The notes under the pieces were generated by a model that was not told the DNA's origin, searched no databases, and worked only from the letters and a program-made list of their open reading frames with translations. DNA of 64,000 nucleotides, taken from positions 3,038,001 through 3,102,000 of the forward strand of contig NZ_CP070978.1 of NCBI RefSeq assembly GCF_018417535.1. Reading direction: 5' to 3'. The translations under genes and the position numbers were made by a program. The DNA is from Burkholderia pyrrocinia. Its GTDB lineage: Bacteria; Pseudomonadota; Gammaproteobacteria; Burkholderiales; Burkholderiaceae. Below are positions 34,421 to 42,861 of this stretch, piece by piece. Numbering within the stretch: the stretch's first letter is position 1; each line of letters starts with the position of its first letter.

Positions 34421-36039
34421 CAGGCGAGCACGCGCCGGGCCGCGAGCATGCCCCAGTACGACGCTTCCTCGAACAGCGACAGCCCGGACAGGTCCGCATG
34501 CGCGAACACGACGGGGCCGTCGGCATCGCGCAGCGCGAGCAGCCCCGGCCGGCCGAGGAAGCCGACGTCGGGCGTCGCCATCGCATGGCCGCGCACGGTG
34601 ATCTCGAGCGCCGTCGCGTGCTTCCACAGCTCGCGTCCATAGGCAGCTTGCAGGTCGATCGCCGCCTGTTCTCGCAACGCGTCGGGCTTCGCCTGCGCGA
34701 GCCAGCGGCGCGTGTCGTCCGGCGCTTGCGTGCTCAACGCCTGATATGCGGAGAACACCGAACGCGTTGGCGGCGACATCCGGATCAACTGGTGGGTCGA
34801 CACGACATAACCGAGCCCCGCGCCGTCGTAGACGACGTTGTCCCACGCGAGCGGCACGCCGGCTTCCTCGGCCGGCATGCCGTCGAGCAGGAAGTTGGAC
34901 ACGAGCCACGGCGCGCGCGGCGGCAGGTCGCGCGCGGGCTCGAAGCCGTATGCGGAAAGCTGCGGAAACACGCGCGCCGCGACGAACAGCGGCATCGCGC
35001 ACACGACGCGTCGCGCCTTCAGCGTGAACGTCGACAGCACGCCGTCGTCGCCGATGCGCGCACACAGCACGTCGACACCGCCCGCGCGTTCGGTCGCCCG
35101 CACGGCGAAACCGTCCCGCGACCACGCGTTCGAGCCGGTGCGCGCGGTGATCGAATCGGTCAGCTTCGTCACCATCGTGTGCAGCCCGTCGGGCCAGGTC
35201 AATACCGCGCCGTCGCCCGCATCGCCTGCGTGGCCGCCGCGCGACGAGAAATAGTGCAGGCCGGCCCACGCGGACACGTGCTCGTATCCCGCACCGTAGT
35301 CGTCGCGACAGCAATAGTTCAGGTACCAGTGCAGCGCTTTCGCGGTGTAGCCCTCGTCGAGCAGCCACTGGCGGAACGAGCGCCGGTCGAGTGCGCGCCA
35401 GCGCGGGTCGCGCGACGATTCCGCGATCGGGATGCAGAACACCTTGCGGCCGTCGGCGCCGCGTGCGGTGCGCAGCCCGTCCGTGTACGCGAAGAAGCGT
35501 GCCTGTTGCGCGAGTTCGTCGGCGCCGACGCCGGCCGTCGGCACGATGCCGTCCTGCCACTGCCCGGCGATGAAGAGCCGTTCGTCGGGCGCATGGACGA
35601 GCGCGCGCTCGTCGTACACGGGGCGTGCGGAGAACGGCGCGGATTCGATCACGCCGAGATCGGCGAGCATGTCGCGCAGATGCGCGGATTCGAGCGACGG
35701 CAGCGGCAGGTAGTGCGCGCCTTTCGGATAACCGAGATCGCCGAAGCGGCCGCCGGCCGCATTGCCGCCGAATTCGGGGCCTGCGAGCACCGCGAAGCGC
35801 GTGTGGCCCGCGCGTGCGAGCTGCCATGCGCACGACAGCCCGGCCGCGCCCGCGCCGAGGATCGCGATGTCCGTCTCGATCGTGCCGGAAGGCGGCGGCA
35901 GCGCGGCATGGTCGCGCAGCGCATGGCCTTCGCGCATGCCGGGGTAACCGACGCGCGGCGTCGTCTCGATCCAGCCGGTGCGGCCGCACGCGGCCAGCGA
36001 CGCGGCCGCCGACGCGACGAGGAACGTGCGACGGTCCAT
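34420..36039 (-). CDS. Tat-exported FAD-dependent oxidoreductase (amine-oxidase-like)
   Basis: A 539-residue flavoprotein. The N-terminus MDRRTFLVASAAASLAACG combines a twin-arginine motif with a lipobox-like LAAC, so it is probably exported folded with its FAD and may be lipid-anchored. The dinucleotide fold is at about residues 58-75 (DIAILGAGAAGLSCAWQL), with a C-terminal flavin segment around GFLGRPGLLALRDADGPV. It resembles flavin amine oxidases. Its ATG shares a base with the stop of the membrane-fused spermidine synthase gene, implying coupled translation and a linked, perhaps polyamine-related, role outside the cytoplasm (inference). Confidence 0.8.
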   Translation of the reverse strand: MDRRTFLVASAAASLAACGRTGWIETTPRVGYPGMREGHALRDHAALPPPSGTIETDIAILGAGAAGLSCAWQLARAGHTRFAVLAGPEFGGNAAGGRFGDLGYPKGAHYLPLPSLESAHLRDMLADLGVIESAPFSARPVYDERALVHAPDERLFIAGQWQDGIVPTAGVGADELAQQARFFAYTDGLRTARGADGRKVFCIPIAESSRDPRWRALDRRSFRQWLLDEGYTAKALHWYLNYCCRDDYGAGYEHVSAWAGLHYFSSRGGHAGDAGDGAVLTWPDGLHTMVTKLTDSITARTGSNAWSRDGFAVRATERAGGVDVLCARIGDDGVLSTFTLKARRVVCAMPLFVAARVFPQLSAYGFEPARDLPPRAPWLVSNFLLDGMPAEEAGVPLAWDNVVYDGAGLGYVVSTHQLIRMSPPTRSVFSAYQALSTQAPDDTRRWLAQAKPDALREQAAIDLQAAYGRELWKHATALEITVRGHAMATPDVGFLGRPGLLALRDADGPVVFAHADLSGLSLFEEASYWGMLAARRVLA

Positions 36040-37553
36040 CAGCGCAGCACGTGTTTCCAGTCGTCGTCGAAGCGGCGCACGAGCGGCTGGTCGTTGAGTT
36101 CGTTCGGCGACATCGGCAGCGCCGGCATGTCGGCCGGGAAGTGGAACATCTCGGTGGCTGTCTGCGCGTCGAGCCAGCGCGTCGGTACCGAGTAGCGCGT
36201 CGGCACCGTGAAGTCGCGGCGCTTGCCGGCGATCACGAAGCCCCAGTCGCCGAACGACGGCACGTAGCAGTGGTACGGCCACGTGTTGAGCCCGGCTTCG
36301 TGCAGCGTCGCGATGATGGTCCAGTACGCGTGCGGCGCGAAATACGGCGACGTCGACTGGATCACCGCATAGCCGTTCTCCGACAGGTGGCGCGCGAGCA
36401 GCCGGAACACCGGCACCGAATACAGGCGGCCGAGCCCGAAGTTGGTCGGATCGGGAAAGTCGACGACGATCGCGTCGTACACGTCCGCGTTCGATTCGAG
36501 CCAGCGCACCGCATCGTCGTTGATCACGTGCACGCGCGGATCCTTCAGCGAACCCTGGTTCAGCTTGACGAGCGGCACGGACGTCGAGAACAGCTTCGTC
36601 ATCGCGGGATCGAGATCGACCAGCGTGATCTGTTCGAGGTTGCGGTGCTTGAGCAGCTCGCGCACCGCGAGGCCGTCGCCGCCGCCGAGCACGAGCACGC
36701 GCTTGGCCCACGGCAGCGCGTCGATCGTCGGGTGGATCAGCGCCTCGTGATAACGATGCTCGTCGCGCGACGAGAACTGCAGGTTGCCGTTCAGGTACAG
36801 CCGCATGTCGTCGTGCCATTGCGTGAGCACGATGCGCTGGTACGGCGTCGTTTCCGAATAGATCGTCTCGTCGCCGTACACGCCATGTTCGGCCCAGTGC
36901 GTGATGCGGTCCGACAGCGCGAACCCGGCGACGAGCAGCCCGATCACGAGCGCCGCGCGCATCAGCTTGCCGCGCACGTTGCGGATCTCGTCGCGGAACA
37001 GGTGGGTCGTCCACAACGCGACGAATGCGTTCAGGAGCCCGAACAGGAAGCTCGTGCGCAGCAGGCCGAGACGCGGCGCGAGCACGAGCGGGAAGATCAG
37101 CGACACGGCGAGCGAGCCGAGATAGTCGAAGGTCAGCACTTCGCTGACGGTATGGCGGAACGCCTGGCGCCGCTGCTGGAACGCGCGCATCACGAGCGGG
37201 ATCTCCATCCCGATCAGCAGGCCGAGCGCGAGCACCAGCGCGTAGAGCGCCGCGCGGAACGGCGCGGCGAGCCACGCGAACACCGCGAACAGCAGCGCGG
37301 CCGATACCCCGCCGAGCAGGCCGACGAGCAGCTCGATGTCGACGAAGCGGTCGAGCACGTCGTCGTCCTCGACGAACTTCGCGAGCCACGAGCCGATCCC
37401 CATCGCGAACAGGTAGCTGCCGATCACCGACGAGAACTGCAGGATCGAATCGCCGAGCAGGTAGCTCGCCAGCGCGCTGCTGATCAGTTCGTAGCCGAGC
37501 CCGCACGACGCGAGCACGAGGATCGACAGGACGAGCGCACGCTTATGCAGCAT
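36039..37553 (-). CDS. Membrane-fused spermidine synthase-like aminopropyltransferase
   Basis: A 504-residue fusion. Residues 1-210 hold about seven hydrophobic helices (LVLSILVLASCGLGYELISS onward). Residues 230-480 are a spermidine synthase domain with DEHRYHEALIHPTI, the decarboxy-SAM binding VLVLGGGDGLAVRELLKH, ITLVDLDPAMTKLF, and the catalytic-type VVDFPDPTNFGLGRLYSVP. SpeE enzymes transfer an aminopropyl group from decarboxylated SAM to an amine. The membrane fusion suggests the product is made at or passed to the membrane. Decarboxylated SAM could come from the SpeD encoded on the divergent arm. Confidence 0.87.
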   Translation of the reverse strand: MLHKRALVLSILVLASCGLGYELISSALASYLLGDSILQFSSVIGSYLFAMGIGSWLAKFVEDDDVLDRFVDIELLVGLLGGVSAALLFAVFAWLAAPFRAALYALVLALGLLIGMEIPLVMRAFQQRRQAFRHTVSEVLTFDYLGSLAVSLIFPLVLAPRLGLLRTSFLFGLLNAFVALWTTHLFRDEIRNVRGKLMRAALVIGLLVAGFALSDRITHWAEHGVYGDETIYSETTPYQRIVLTQWHDDMRLYLNGNLQFSSRDEHRYHEALIHPTIDALPWAKRVLVLGGGDGLAVRELLKHRNLEQITLVDLDPAMTKLFSTSVPLVKLNQGSLKDPRVHVINDDAVRWLESNADVYDAIVVDFPDPTNFGLGRLYSVPVFRLLARHLSENGYAVIQSTSPYFAPHAYWTIIATLHEAGLNTWPYHCYVPSFGDWGFVIAGKRRDFTVPTRYSVPTRWLDAQTATEMFHFPADMPALPMSPNELNDQPLVRRFDDDWKHVLR

Positions 37554-37563
37554 GGGACGTCCG

Positions 37564-37593
37564 TTGTGCAGCGGTCGGCAATGTGGATATACT
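37564..37593 (+). promoter_or_regulatory. Candidate sigma-70 promoter of the DUF350-speD operon
   Basis: TTGTGC (37564-37569) and TATACT (37588-37593) are spaced by 18 bp in the 121-bp divergent gap. The -10 is close to consensus; the -35 keeps only TTG and one further match. It would give a leader of about 75 nt before the DUF350 start. Confidence 0.45.
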
Positions 37594-37674
37594 GGCGCGG
37601 ATTTTCGTGGGGCGGCCATTGACGGGCCGGCCGGCGACGGGGCGGCGAACCGAGCACAAAATCCGAGGGAAAGA

Positions 37675-38061
37675 ATGAATAGTGCCTATCTTTATGCGGT
37701 TCATTTACTGTCGGCGTTCGTGCTGCTTCTTGTGTTCGCGGCAGTGTACCTGAAGGTCACTCCGTTCGACGAACTGGCGCTGATCCGCGACGGCAATGCG
37801 GCCGCGACGCTGTCGTTCGGCGGCGCGCTGATCGGTTTCTGCCTGACGCTCGCGTCCAGCATTGCGCACAACTCGACGCTCGGCGAAGTCGTGATCTGGG
37901 CCGTCGGCGCGATGATCGTGCAACTGATCACCTATGCGGCGCTGACGCGCCTGATACCCGGCATGAATCATGCGATCGAGGATCGCAACGTCGCGATGGG
38001 CGGCCTGATGGGCACCGCGTCGCTCGTCGTCGGCATCATCAATGCCGCCTGCCTGACCTGA
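37675..38061 (+). CDS. DUF350 family inner-membrane protein
   Basis: A 128-residue protein with four hydrophobic segments, matching the DUF350 (YjfL/UPF0719) pattern with LSFGGALIGFCLTLASSIAH and the C-terminal MGGLMGTASLVVGIINAACL. The family function is unknown. In E. coli the relative YjfL is encoded near a glutathionylspermidine-synthetase-like gene, which echoes the polyamine link here. GAGGGA precedes the ATG. It starts the plus-strand arm of the module. Confidence 0.82.
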   Translation: MNSAYLYAVHLLSAFVLLLVFAAVYLKVTPFDELALIRDGNAAATLSFGGALIGFCLTLASSIAHNSTLGEVVIWAVGAMIVQLITYAALTRLIPGMNHAIEDRNVAMGGLMGTASLVVGIINAACLT

Positions 38062-38087
38062 CGCGCCACGCGTCCGAGGAGACCGAC

Positions 38088-39131
38088 ATGAGTCTGGGTT
38101 CATTCATTCGCAAGCAGTTCATCGACGTCCTGCAATGGACGGAAGACACCGACGGCGTGCTGGCCTGGCGCTATCCGATGGAAGACCAGGAGATCCAGTA
38201 CGGCGGCAAGCTGACCGTGCGCGAAACGCAGGTCGCGATCTTCGTCAACGAAGGCAAGGTCGCCGACGTGTTCCAGCCGGGGCTGTATACGCTGGAAACG
38301 AACACGCTGCCGGTGCTCACGTACCTGCAGAACTGGGACAAACTCTTTCAGTCGCCTTTCAAGTCGGACGTCTATTTCTTCAGCACGCGGCTGCAGCTCG
38401 GCCGGCGCTGGGGCACCGCGCAGCCGGTGACGATCCGCGACCGCGAATTCGGCTTCGTGCAGGTGCGCGCGTTCGGCATCTACTCGTACCGGATCGTCGA
38501 CGCGGCCGCGTTCCACCGCGAGGTCAGCGGCACACGGGCGGAATACACGGTCGACGATCTCGAACAGCAACTGCGCAACCTGGTCGTCACCGCGCTGAGC
38601 ACGACGTTCGGCTCGGCCGACGTGCCGTTCGTCGACATGGCCGCGAACCAGTCGCTGCTGTCGCAGCGCGTCGCCGACGCGCTGGTGCCGGTGTTCACGC
38701 GCTACGGCCTCGCGCTCGACGCGTTCGCGGTCGAGAGCGTGTCGCTGCCGGCCGAGTTGCAGAAGGCGCTCGACCTGCGGATCGGCGCGGGGATGGCCGG
38801 CGATCTCGCGCGCGCCACGCAATACCAGACCGCGCAGGCGATTCCGCTGGCCGCGCAGAACCCGGGCGGCATCGCCGGTATCGGCGCGGGGCTCGCCGCG
38901 GGCGCGGCGATCGGGCAGGCGATGGCCGGCCAGATCGCGGGCGCCGCGCAACCGGCGCCGGCCGCGCAGCCTGCAGCGCCGGTGGCTGCCGCCCAGTCGG
39001 CCGCGCCGGCCGACGGCACCGATTACGTGCAGCGGCTCGAACAGTTGAAGGCGCTGTTCGACAAGGGCCTCGTGACCGAAGACGAATATTCGCGCGCGAA
39101 GGCCGAGATCCTCGCGAAGCTCACGCGGTAA
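38088..39131 (+). CDS. SPFH/band-7 domain protein with C-terminal SHOCT segment
   Basis: A 347-residue protein. Residues 40-230 form an SPFH-like domain (QVAIFVNEGKVADVFQPGLY, REFGFVQVRAFGIYSYRIVD, ADVPFVDMAANQSLLSQRVA). Residues 260-310 are a Gly/Ala/Pro-rich linker. The C-terminus YVQRLEQLKALFDKGLVTED is a SHOCT motif. There is no obvious N-terminal membrane helix, so membrane association may be peripheral or through the linker. SPFH proteins organise membrane microdomains and are linked to envelope stress. GAGGAG precedes the ATG at 38088. Confidence 0.85.
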   Translation: MSLGSFIRKQFIDVLQWTEDTDGVLAWRYPMEDQEIQYGGKLTVRETQVAIFVNEGKVADVFQPGLYTLETNTLPVLTYLQNWDKLFQSPFKSDVYFFSTRLQLGRRWGTAQPVTIRDREFGFVQVRAFGIYSYRIVDAAAFHREVSGTRAEYTVDDLEQQLRNLVVTALSTTFGSADVPFVDMAANQSLLSQRVADALVPVFTRYGLALDAFAVESVSLPAELQKALDLRIGAGMAGDLARATQYQTAQAIPLAAQNPGGIAGIGAGLAAGAAIGQAMAGQIAGAAQPAPAAQPAAPVAAAQSAAPADGTDYVQRLEQLKALFDKGLVTEDEYSRAKAEILAKLTR

Positions 39132-39140
39132 GCGTCGCGC

Positions 39141-40649
39141 ATGTTCAGCACTTCGTGCCCCCAGTGCGGCGCGCCGGTCGAGTTTCGCTCGGCGGCGGCG
39201 GTGATGGCCGTCTGCGCGTTCTGCCGCAGCACGCTGCTCAAGCGCGGCACCGACGTCGAGCGCATCGGCGAGCTGGCCACGGTGCTCGACGATGCGTCGC
39301 CGATCCAGATCGGCACGGCCGGCCGCTACGGCAAGCGCACGTTCACGGTGCTCGGCCGCATCCAGATGACCTACGACGCCGGCGCGTGGAGCGAGTGGTA
39401 TGTCGTGTTCGACGACGGCGCGTTCGGCTGGCTGTCGGATGCGTCGGGCCAGTACGCGGTCACGGTGCGCGAGCCCGACGATGTATCGGGCGGCGCGTGG
39501 CCCGCGTTCGGCACGCTCGAACCGGGCATGCGGATCGACCACGGCGGCCGCGCGTATCTCGTGTCCGACGTGCGTACCGCGCGCTGCACGGGCGGCGACG
39601 GCGAACTGCCGTTCCGCGTCGATGCCGGCTGGGAGGCGCGCGTCGTCGACCTGCGGACCGGCAACGCGTTCGCGACCTACGACTATTCCGACGCCGCTTC
39701 GAACGGCGGGAGCCCGGCCATCTATTCGGGCGAGGCGCTGGAATTCGACGCGCTCGCATTCACGGGGCTGCGCGATACGCAAGCCGATACGCGCGAGAAG
39801 CGCGGCGCGGAGATGGTGCCGTTCGCGTGCCCGAGCTGCGGCGCGCCGCTGTCGTATGCGCCGAACGTGGCCGACTACGTCGTGTGCGGCAGTTGTCACG
39901 CGGGCGTGCGGTGCACGGCCGAGCAGCAGACCGTGTTCGCGGCGCAGCGCAAGCTCGAAGCGGTGAAGGGCGCGCTGGAACTCGGCGCGATCGGCACGTT
40001 CGACGGCGTGAAGTACACGGTGATCGGCATGATGCGATGCCGCGTACCGGGCGACGACGAGACGTGGGACGAATACCTGCTGCTGAACCCGAAGCGTGGC
40101 TTCCTGTGGCTCGTGCAGAGCGAAGGGCGGTGGGAACGCGTGCAGGTGCTCGACCATTGGCCGACGATCGGCAGCGAATCCGATGTGACCGACGGCGGCA
40201 AGACCTACCGCCTGCGCGAGGAATACGAATCGGAGGTCGTCTATGTGGTCGGTGCGTTCAACTGGCGCGTACAGGTGGGCGATCGCACGTCGATCATCGA
40301 CTACGGCTGGCAGAAGGACAAGCTGACGCGCGAGCGCAGCGCCGCGGAGATCGTGTGGTCGCGCGCGCGGCCGCTGTCGGGCAGCGCGCTCGCCGAACGC
40401 TTCGGCACGCCGGCGCTCGCGGCGGCCGCCGCAACGGGTGCCACCACGTCGACGGGCCTGTTCGGCGGCAAACATCCGCACAGTTTCGGGCCGCTGCCGT
40501 GGGTGTTCAGCGCGCTGCTCGTGATCTTCAACATGGGCTCGCTGTTCTCGTTCAGCGGCCGCTCCGTCTACGTGCTGGTCGGCCTGCTGGTGCTGTGGCT
40601 GCCTGAATGGTTGTGGAAGGGCTTCGCATCGGACGGGGGCAACGCGTGA
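39141..40649 (+). CDS. DUF4178 zinc-ribbon membrane protein
   Basis: A 502-residue protein with two zinc-ribbon/DUF4178 units. CPQCGAPVEF with CAFCRSTLL opens the first (residues 6-30), and FACPSCGAPLSY with VVCGSCHAG the second (about 229-255). Each is followed by a beta-rich DUF4178 domain (for example VLGRIQMTYDAGAWSEWYVV and YTVIGMMRCRVPGDDETWDE). The C-terminus has two short hydrophobic helices (LPWVFSALLVIFNMGSLFSF and VYVLVGLLVLWLPEWLW). The function is unknown; this family often occurs with DUF350 and SpeD-type genes. Its stop overlaps the next start (GTGA). Confidence 0.85.
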   Translation: MFSTSCPQCGAPVEFRSAAAVMAVCAFCRSTLLKRGTDVERIGELATVLDDASPIQIGTAGRYGKRTFTVLGRIQMTYDAGAWSEWYVVFDDGAFGWLSDASGQYAVTVREPDDVSGGAWPAFGTLEPGMRIDHGGRAYLVSDVRTARCTGGDGELPFRVDAGWEARVVDLRTGNAFATYDYSDAASNGGSPAIYSGEALEFDALAFTGLRDTQADTREKRGAEMVPFACPSCGAPLSYAPNVADYVVCGSCHAGVRCTAEQQTVFAAQRKLEAVKGALELGAIGTFDGVKYTVIGMMRCRVPGDDETWDEYLLLNPKRGFLWLVQSEGRWERVQVLDHWPTIGSESDVTDGGKTYRLREEYESEVVYVVGAFNWRVQVGDRTSIIDYGWQKDKLTRERSAAEIVWSRARPLSGSALAERFGTPALAAAAATGATTSTGLFGGKHPHSFGPLPWVFSALLVIFNMGSLFSFSGRSVYVLVGLLVLWLPEWLWKGFASDGGNA

Positions 40650-40795
40650 TCCGGTTCATCCTCTACGGCCTCTACGGCCTGATCGTCGTTACGCTGTTCA
40701 GTTGCGCATCGATCGGCGGCAGCGGTTCGGGCGGCGGCGGCTGGGGCAGTTCGTCGGCACGCAGCGGCTACTCGTCGTACGGGTCGCACAAGTGA
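40646..40795 (+). CDS. 49-residue Gly/Ser-rich membrane peptide
   Basis: A short frame starting with GTG that overlaps the DUF4178 stop by four bases and whose own stop overlaps the speD start by four bases, so both junctions are GTGA. It encodes a hydrophobic N-terminal helix IRFILYGLYGLIVVTLFSCA with a lipobox-like cysteine, then a Gly/Ser-rich tail ending YSSYGSHK. The double overlap strongly supports translation. It may be a small lipoprotein or membrane anchor of the module. Confidence 0.72.
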   Translation: MIRFILYGLYGLIVVTLFSCASIGGSGSGGGGWGSSSARSGYSSYGSHK

Positions 40796-41175
40796 CCGCA
40801 CGCGACGGGATCGCGCCGCCGCGCGCGACGCTCGGCTCGCACGTGCTGGCCGACCTGGCCGGCATCGATGCGGCGCTGCTGCGCGACGCCGCGCGGCTCG
40901 AGGCGATCCTCACCGAAGCGGCGCAACAGGCTGGCGCGCGCGTGATCGGCGCGCACTTCCATCATTTCGGCGGCGAGCATGGCGTGACGGGCGTCGTGCT
41001 GCTCGCCGAATCGCACATCACGATCCATACGTGGCCGGAGCATCGCTTCGCGGCCGTCGACGCGTTCATGTGCGGCGCGGCGCGTGCGGCCGATGCGGTC
41101 GATGCGATCGCCGCTGCGTTCGGCACGCAGGCGCAGGTCCGGCAGCAAGTGGCGCGTGGCGGCGCATTGACCTGA
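40792..41175 (+). CDS. speD: S-adenosylmethionine decarboxylase proenzyme
   Basis: A 127-residue class 1B SpeD. The self-cleavage site is visible in LLAESHITIHTWPEHRFAAV; cleavage before Ser74 creates the pyruvoyl group. VIGAHFHHFGGEHGVTGVVL and VDAFMCGAA are also family motifs. The enzyme makes decarboxylated SAM, the aminopropyl donor for spermidine synthases such as the divergent membrane-fused one. The GTG at 40792 overlaps the previous stop and begins the protein at a normal length. Confidence 0.92.
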   Translation: MTARDGIAPPRATLGSHVLADLAGIDAALLRDAARLEAILTEAAQQAGARVIGAHFHHFGGEHGVTGVVLLAESHITIHTWPEHRFAAVDAFMCGAARAADAVDAIAAAFGTQAQVRQQVARGGALT

Positions 41176-41201
41176 GCGAGCGTTGCGGACCTGTTACCGA
41201 T

Positions 41202-41588
41202 ATGCGTAAAAGAGCAGGAATCACCGCATTGCTCGGCTTTGCGTTCTTCGCCGGCAACGTTGCTGCGGAGTTGCCGCCGAAGCCGCCCGGGCCCGTCGTG
41301 ATGATCCACTTCGACTACGACGAGAAGGACCGGGCACGGCTTCATGCACTGGAACGCCGGCTGGATCGCGCAGTGAGGCAGGCAGGGGCGGGCGAGCTCG
41401 GCGAGACCGAATTGCATCGCGACGGCAACGACGGCTATCTGTACCTGTATGGCAGCAGCGCCGATCGGCTGTACGTAGTGGCACGCCCGATCCTGAAATC
41501 GTCAGGATGGCTGACCGGTACGGAAGTCACGTTGCGCCGCGATTCCGGTGCGGAAACGTTCTCGATGGGCCGGGGCGAAGCACGTTAG
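41202..41588 (+). CDS. Secreted protein of unknown function
   Basis: A 128-residue protein with a clear signal peptide (MRKRAGITALLGFAFFAGNV, cleavage after VAA) and a mature part of mixed alpha/beta character (VVMIHFDYDEKDRARLHALE, DGYLYLYGSSADRLYVVARP). It is not a recognised family. It follows speD by 26 nt and probably belongs to the same transcription unit. The remaining 190 bases before 41780 hold inverted repeats likely used for termination. Confidence 0.65.
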   Translation: MRKRAGITALLGFAFFAGNVAAELPPKPPGPVVMIHFDYDEKDRARLHALERRLDRAVRQAGAGELGETELHRDGNDGYLYLYGSSADRLYVVARPILKSSGWLTGTEVTLRRDSGAETFSMGRGEAR

Positions 41589-41779
41589 CGTGAGGGCCGT
41601 CCGAACGCCGCAGGGCGTGCGGCGGGCGGCCGGTGCGACGCCTTCATGCGCCGGGCGTCGTGGATCGGGGCGGAACGTGCGCTGCTGTCATTTACGTAGC
41701 CGTCATGCGCCACCGCGGCGCGCGCGGTTTGCAAAGCTTCGAACCTGCGCGCCGTGCATCCGGGTGCGATACGGCGCAA

Positions 41780-42667
41780 TCAGCGATTGATTTCGTCCGC
41801 CGAGATCAGCTCGGCCACCAGCACCTGCGCGGGCCCCTGCAGGTAATACTCGTGCTCGAGCGGTTCCCGCAGCTTCATGAAGGTATCCGAACCGACCTGC
41901 ATCGTCTCGCCCGCATGCATGCGCGCACCGCTTTCCAGCAAGTAGTGCATCACGTTGTTGAAGATGCCCGAATAGCGTTCGCCTTCGTGATGGCCTTCCG
42001 CGAGCGCGGCGAAATCGGGCAGGCCGAACACGTCGGCGCCATAGGTGCGCATCCACACGCCTTCGACGCCTTCGACCTCGTATTTCACGAAGCCGCAGAA
42101 GAACAGGTTCAGCGGGATCTCGCGCAGCACGTCGAGGCTTTCCTTGCCGAGTTTCTTCGCATCGAAGACGCTGGCCGGCAGCGACGTGTGCGCGTGTTCG
42201 TTCAGCACCGCGAGGCCGTTCTGCTCGGCCAGCGCGCCGGCGACGGCCGCCAGCGCGACATACTGGTCGAGCGGATCCGCTTCGTGTCCGGCGTAGTAGA
42301 GGATCACGTGGCTGCGGCTCGCGCGTACCTGCTGCTTCAGGTCCTGCCCATAGTGGGCGGGCGCGACGCATGCTTCCAGCGATTCGGACGGATAGGGCGC
42401 ATCGAAGCCGACCAGCCGGACGACGTGGTTGCCCCAGCCGGCGAGCCCGAATACCTGCTCCAGCGTCGGCTCGGTTTCGACGCGCGCCTGCTTCATGCTC
42501 GGATGGTAGGCGCGCAGCGCGGCCGTCAGCGCCGCGATATCGACCTGCAGCGGGCCGTCGAAGACGACCGTCACGCTCAGCGGATGCTCGACGTCGGACG
42601 CCGCGACCAGTGCGGCAGGGCTTTCGGGTGCTTCTTTGCGGCCAAAGAATCGGGATATCAGGCTCAT
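41780..42667 (-). CDS. DUF4261 domain protein
   Basis: A 295-residue cytoplasmic protein. LSVTVVFDGPLQVDIAALTA and RSHVILYYAGHEADPLDQYV in the first half, and the C-terminal PLEHEYYLQGPAQVLVAELI, fit DUF4261 proteins. The family function is unknown; members occur near membrane and contact-dependent systems. It begins MSLISRFFGRKEAPE, an amphipathic start. It converges on the polyamine-module operon. Confidence 0.7.
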   Translation of the reverse strand: MSLISRFFGRKEAPESPAALVAASDVEHPLSVTVVFDGPLQVDIAALTAALRAYHPSMKQARVETEPTLEQVFGLAGWGNHVVRLVGFDAPYPSESLEACVAPAHYGQDLKQQVRASRSHVILYYAGHEADPLDQYVALAAVAGALAEQNGLAVLNEHAHTSLPASVFDAKKLGKESLDVLREIPLNLFFCGFVKYEVEGVEGVWMRTYGADVFGLPDFAALAEGHHEGERYSGIFNNVMHYLLESGARMHAGETMQVGSDTFMKLREPLEHEYYLQGPAQVLVAELISADEINR

Positions 42668-42861
42668 CGGATTATTTGTGTCGACGCCGTTTCAGGGAGG
42701 AGTGCCCTGTTCTCTCGGTCAGGGCTGGCCGTCAGGGTGACGGCCGCCCGTAGTTTCCCCGGGTTCGGCGAATCTGGCAAATACCCGAGGGTGCGGCCGT
42801 GGCGCGTTCGAATGCATCCGGATGGAGATGGCGCTGACACGCCGGGCCACGCGGGTGCGTG

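Noticed and set aside
34420..37506. A minus-strand open frame of over 1000 codons spanning the FAD oxidoreductase and the spermidine synthase regions
   Set aside because: Its 5' half reads the spermidine synthase gene out of frame as Arg-rich low-complexity sequence. Real starts, family motifs and the overlapping stop/start at 36039 support two separate genes.
38100..40481. A 793-codon minus-strand frame opposite the SPFH and DUF4178 genes
   Set aside because: Arg-rich composition without motifs; the plus-strand frames have recognisable domains and ribosome-binding sites.
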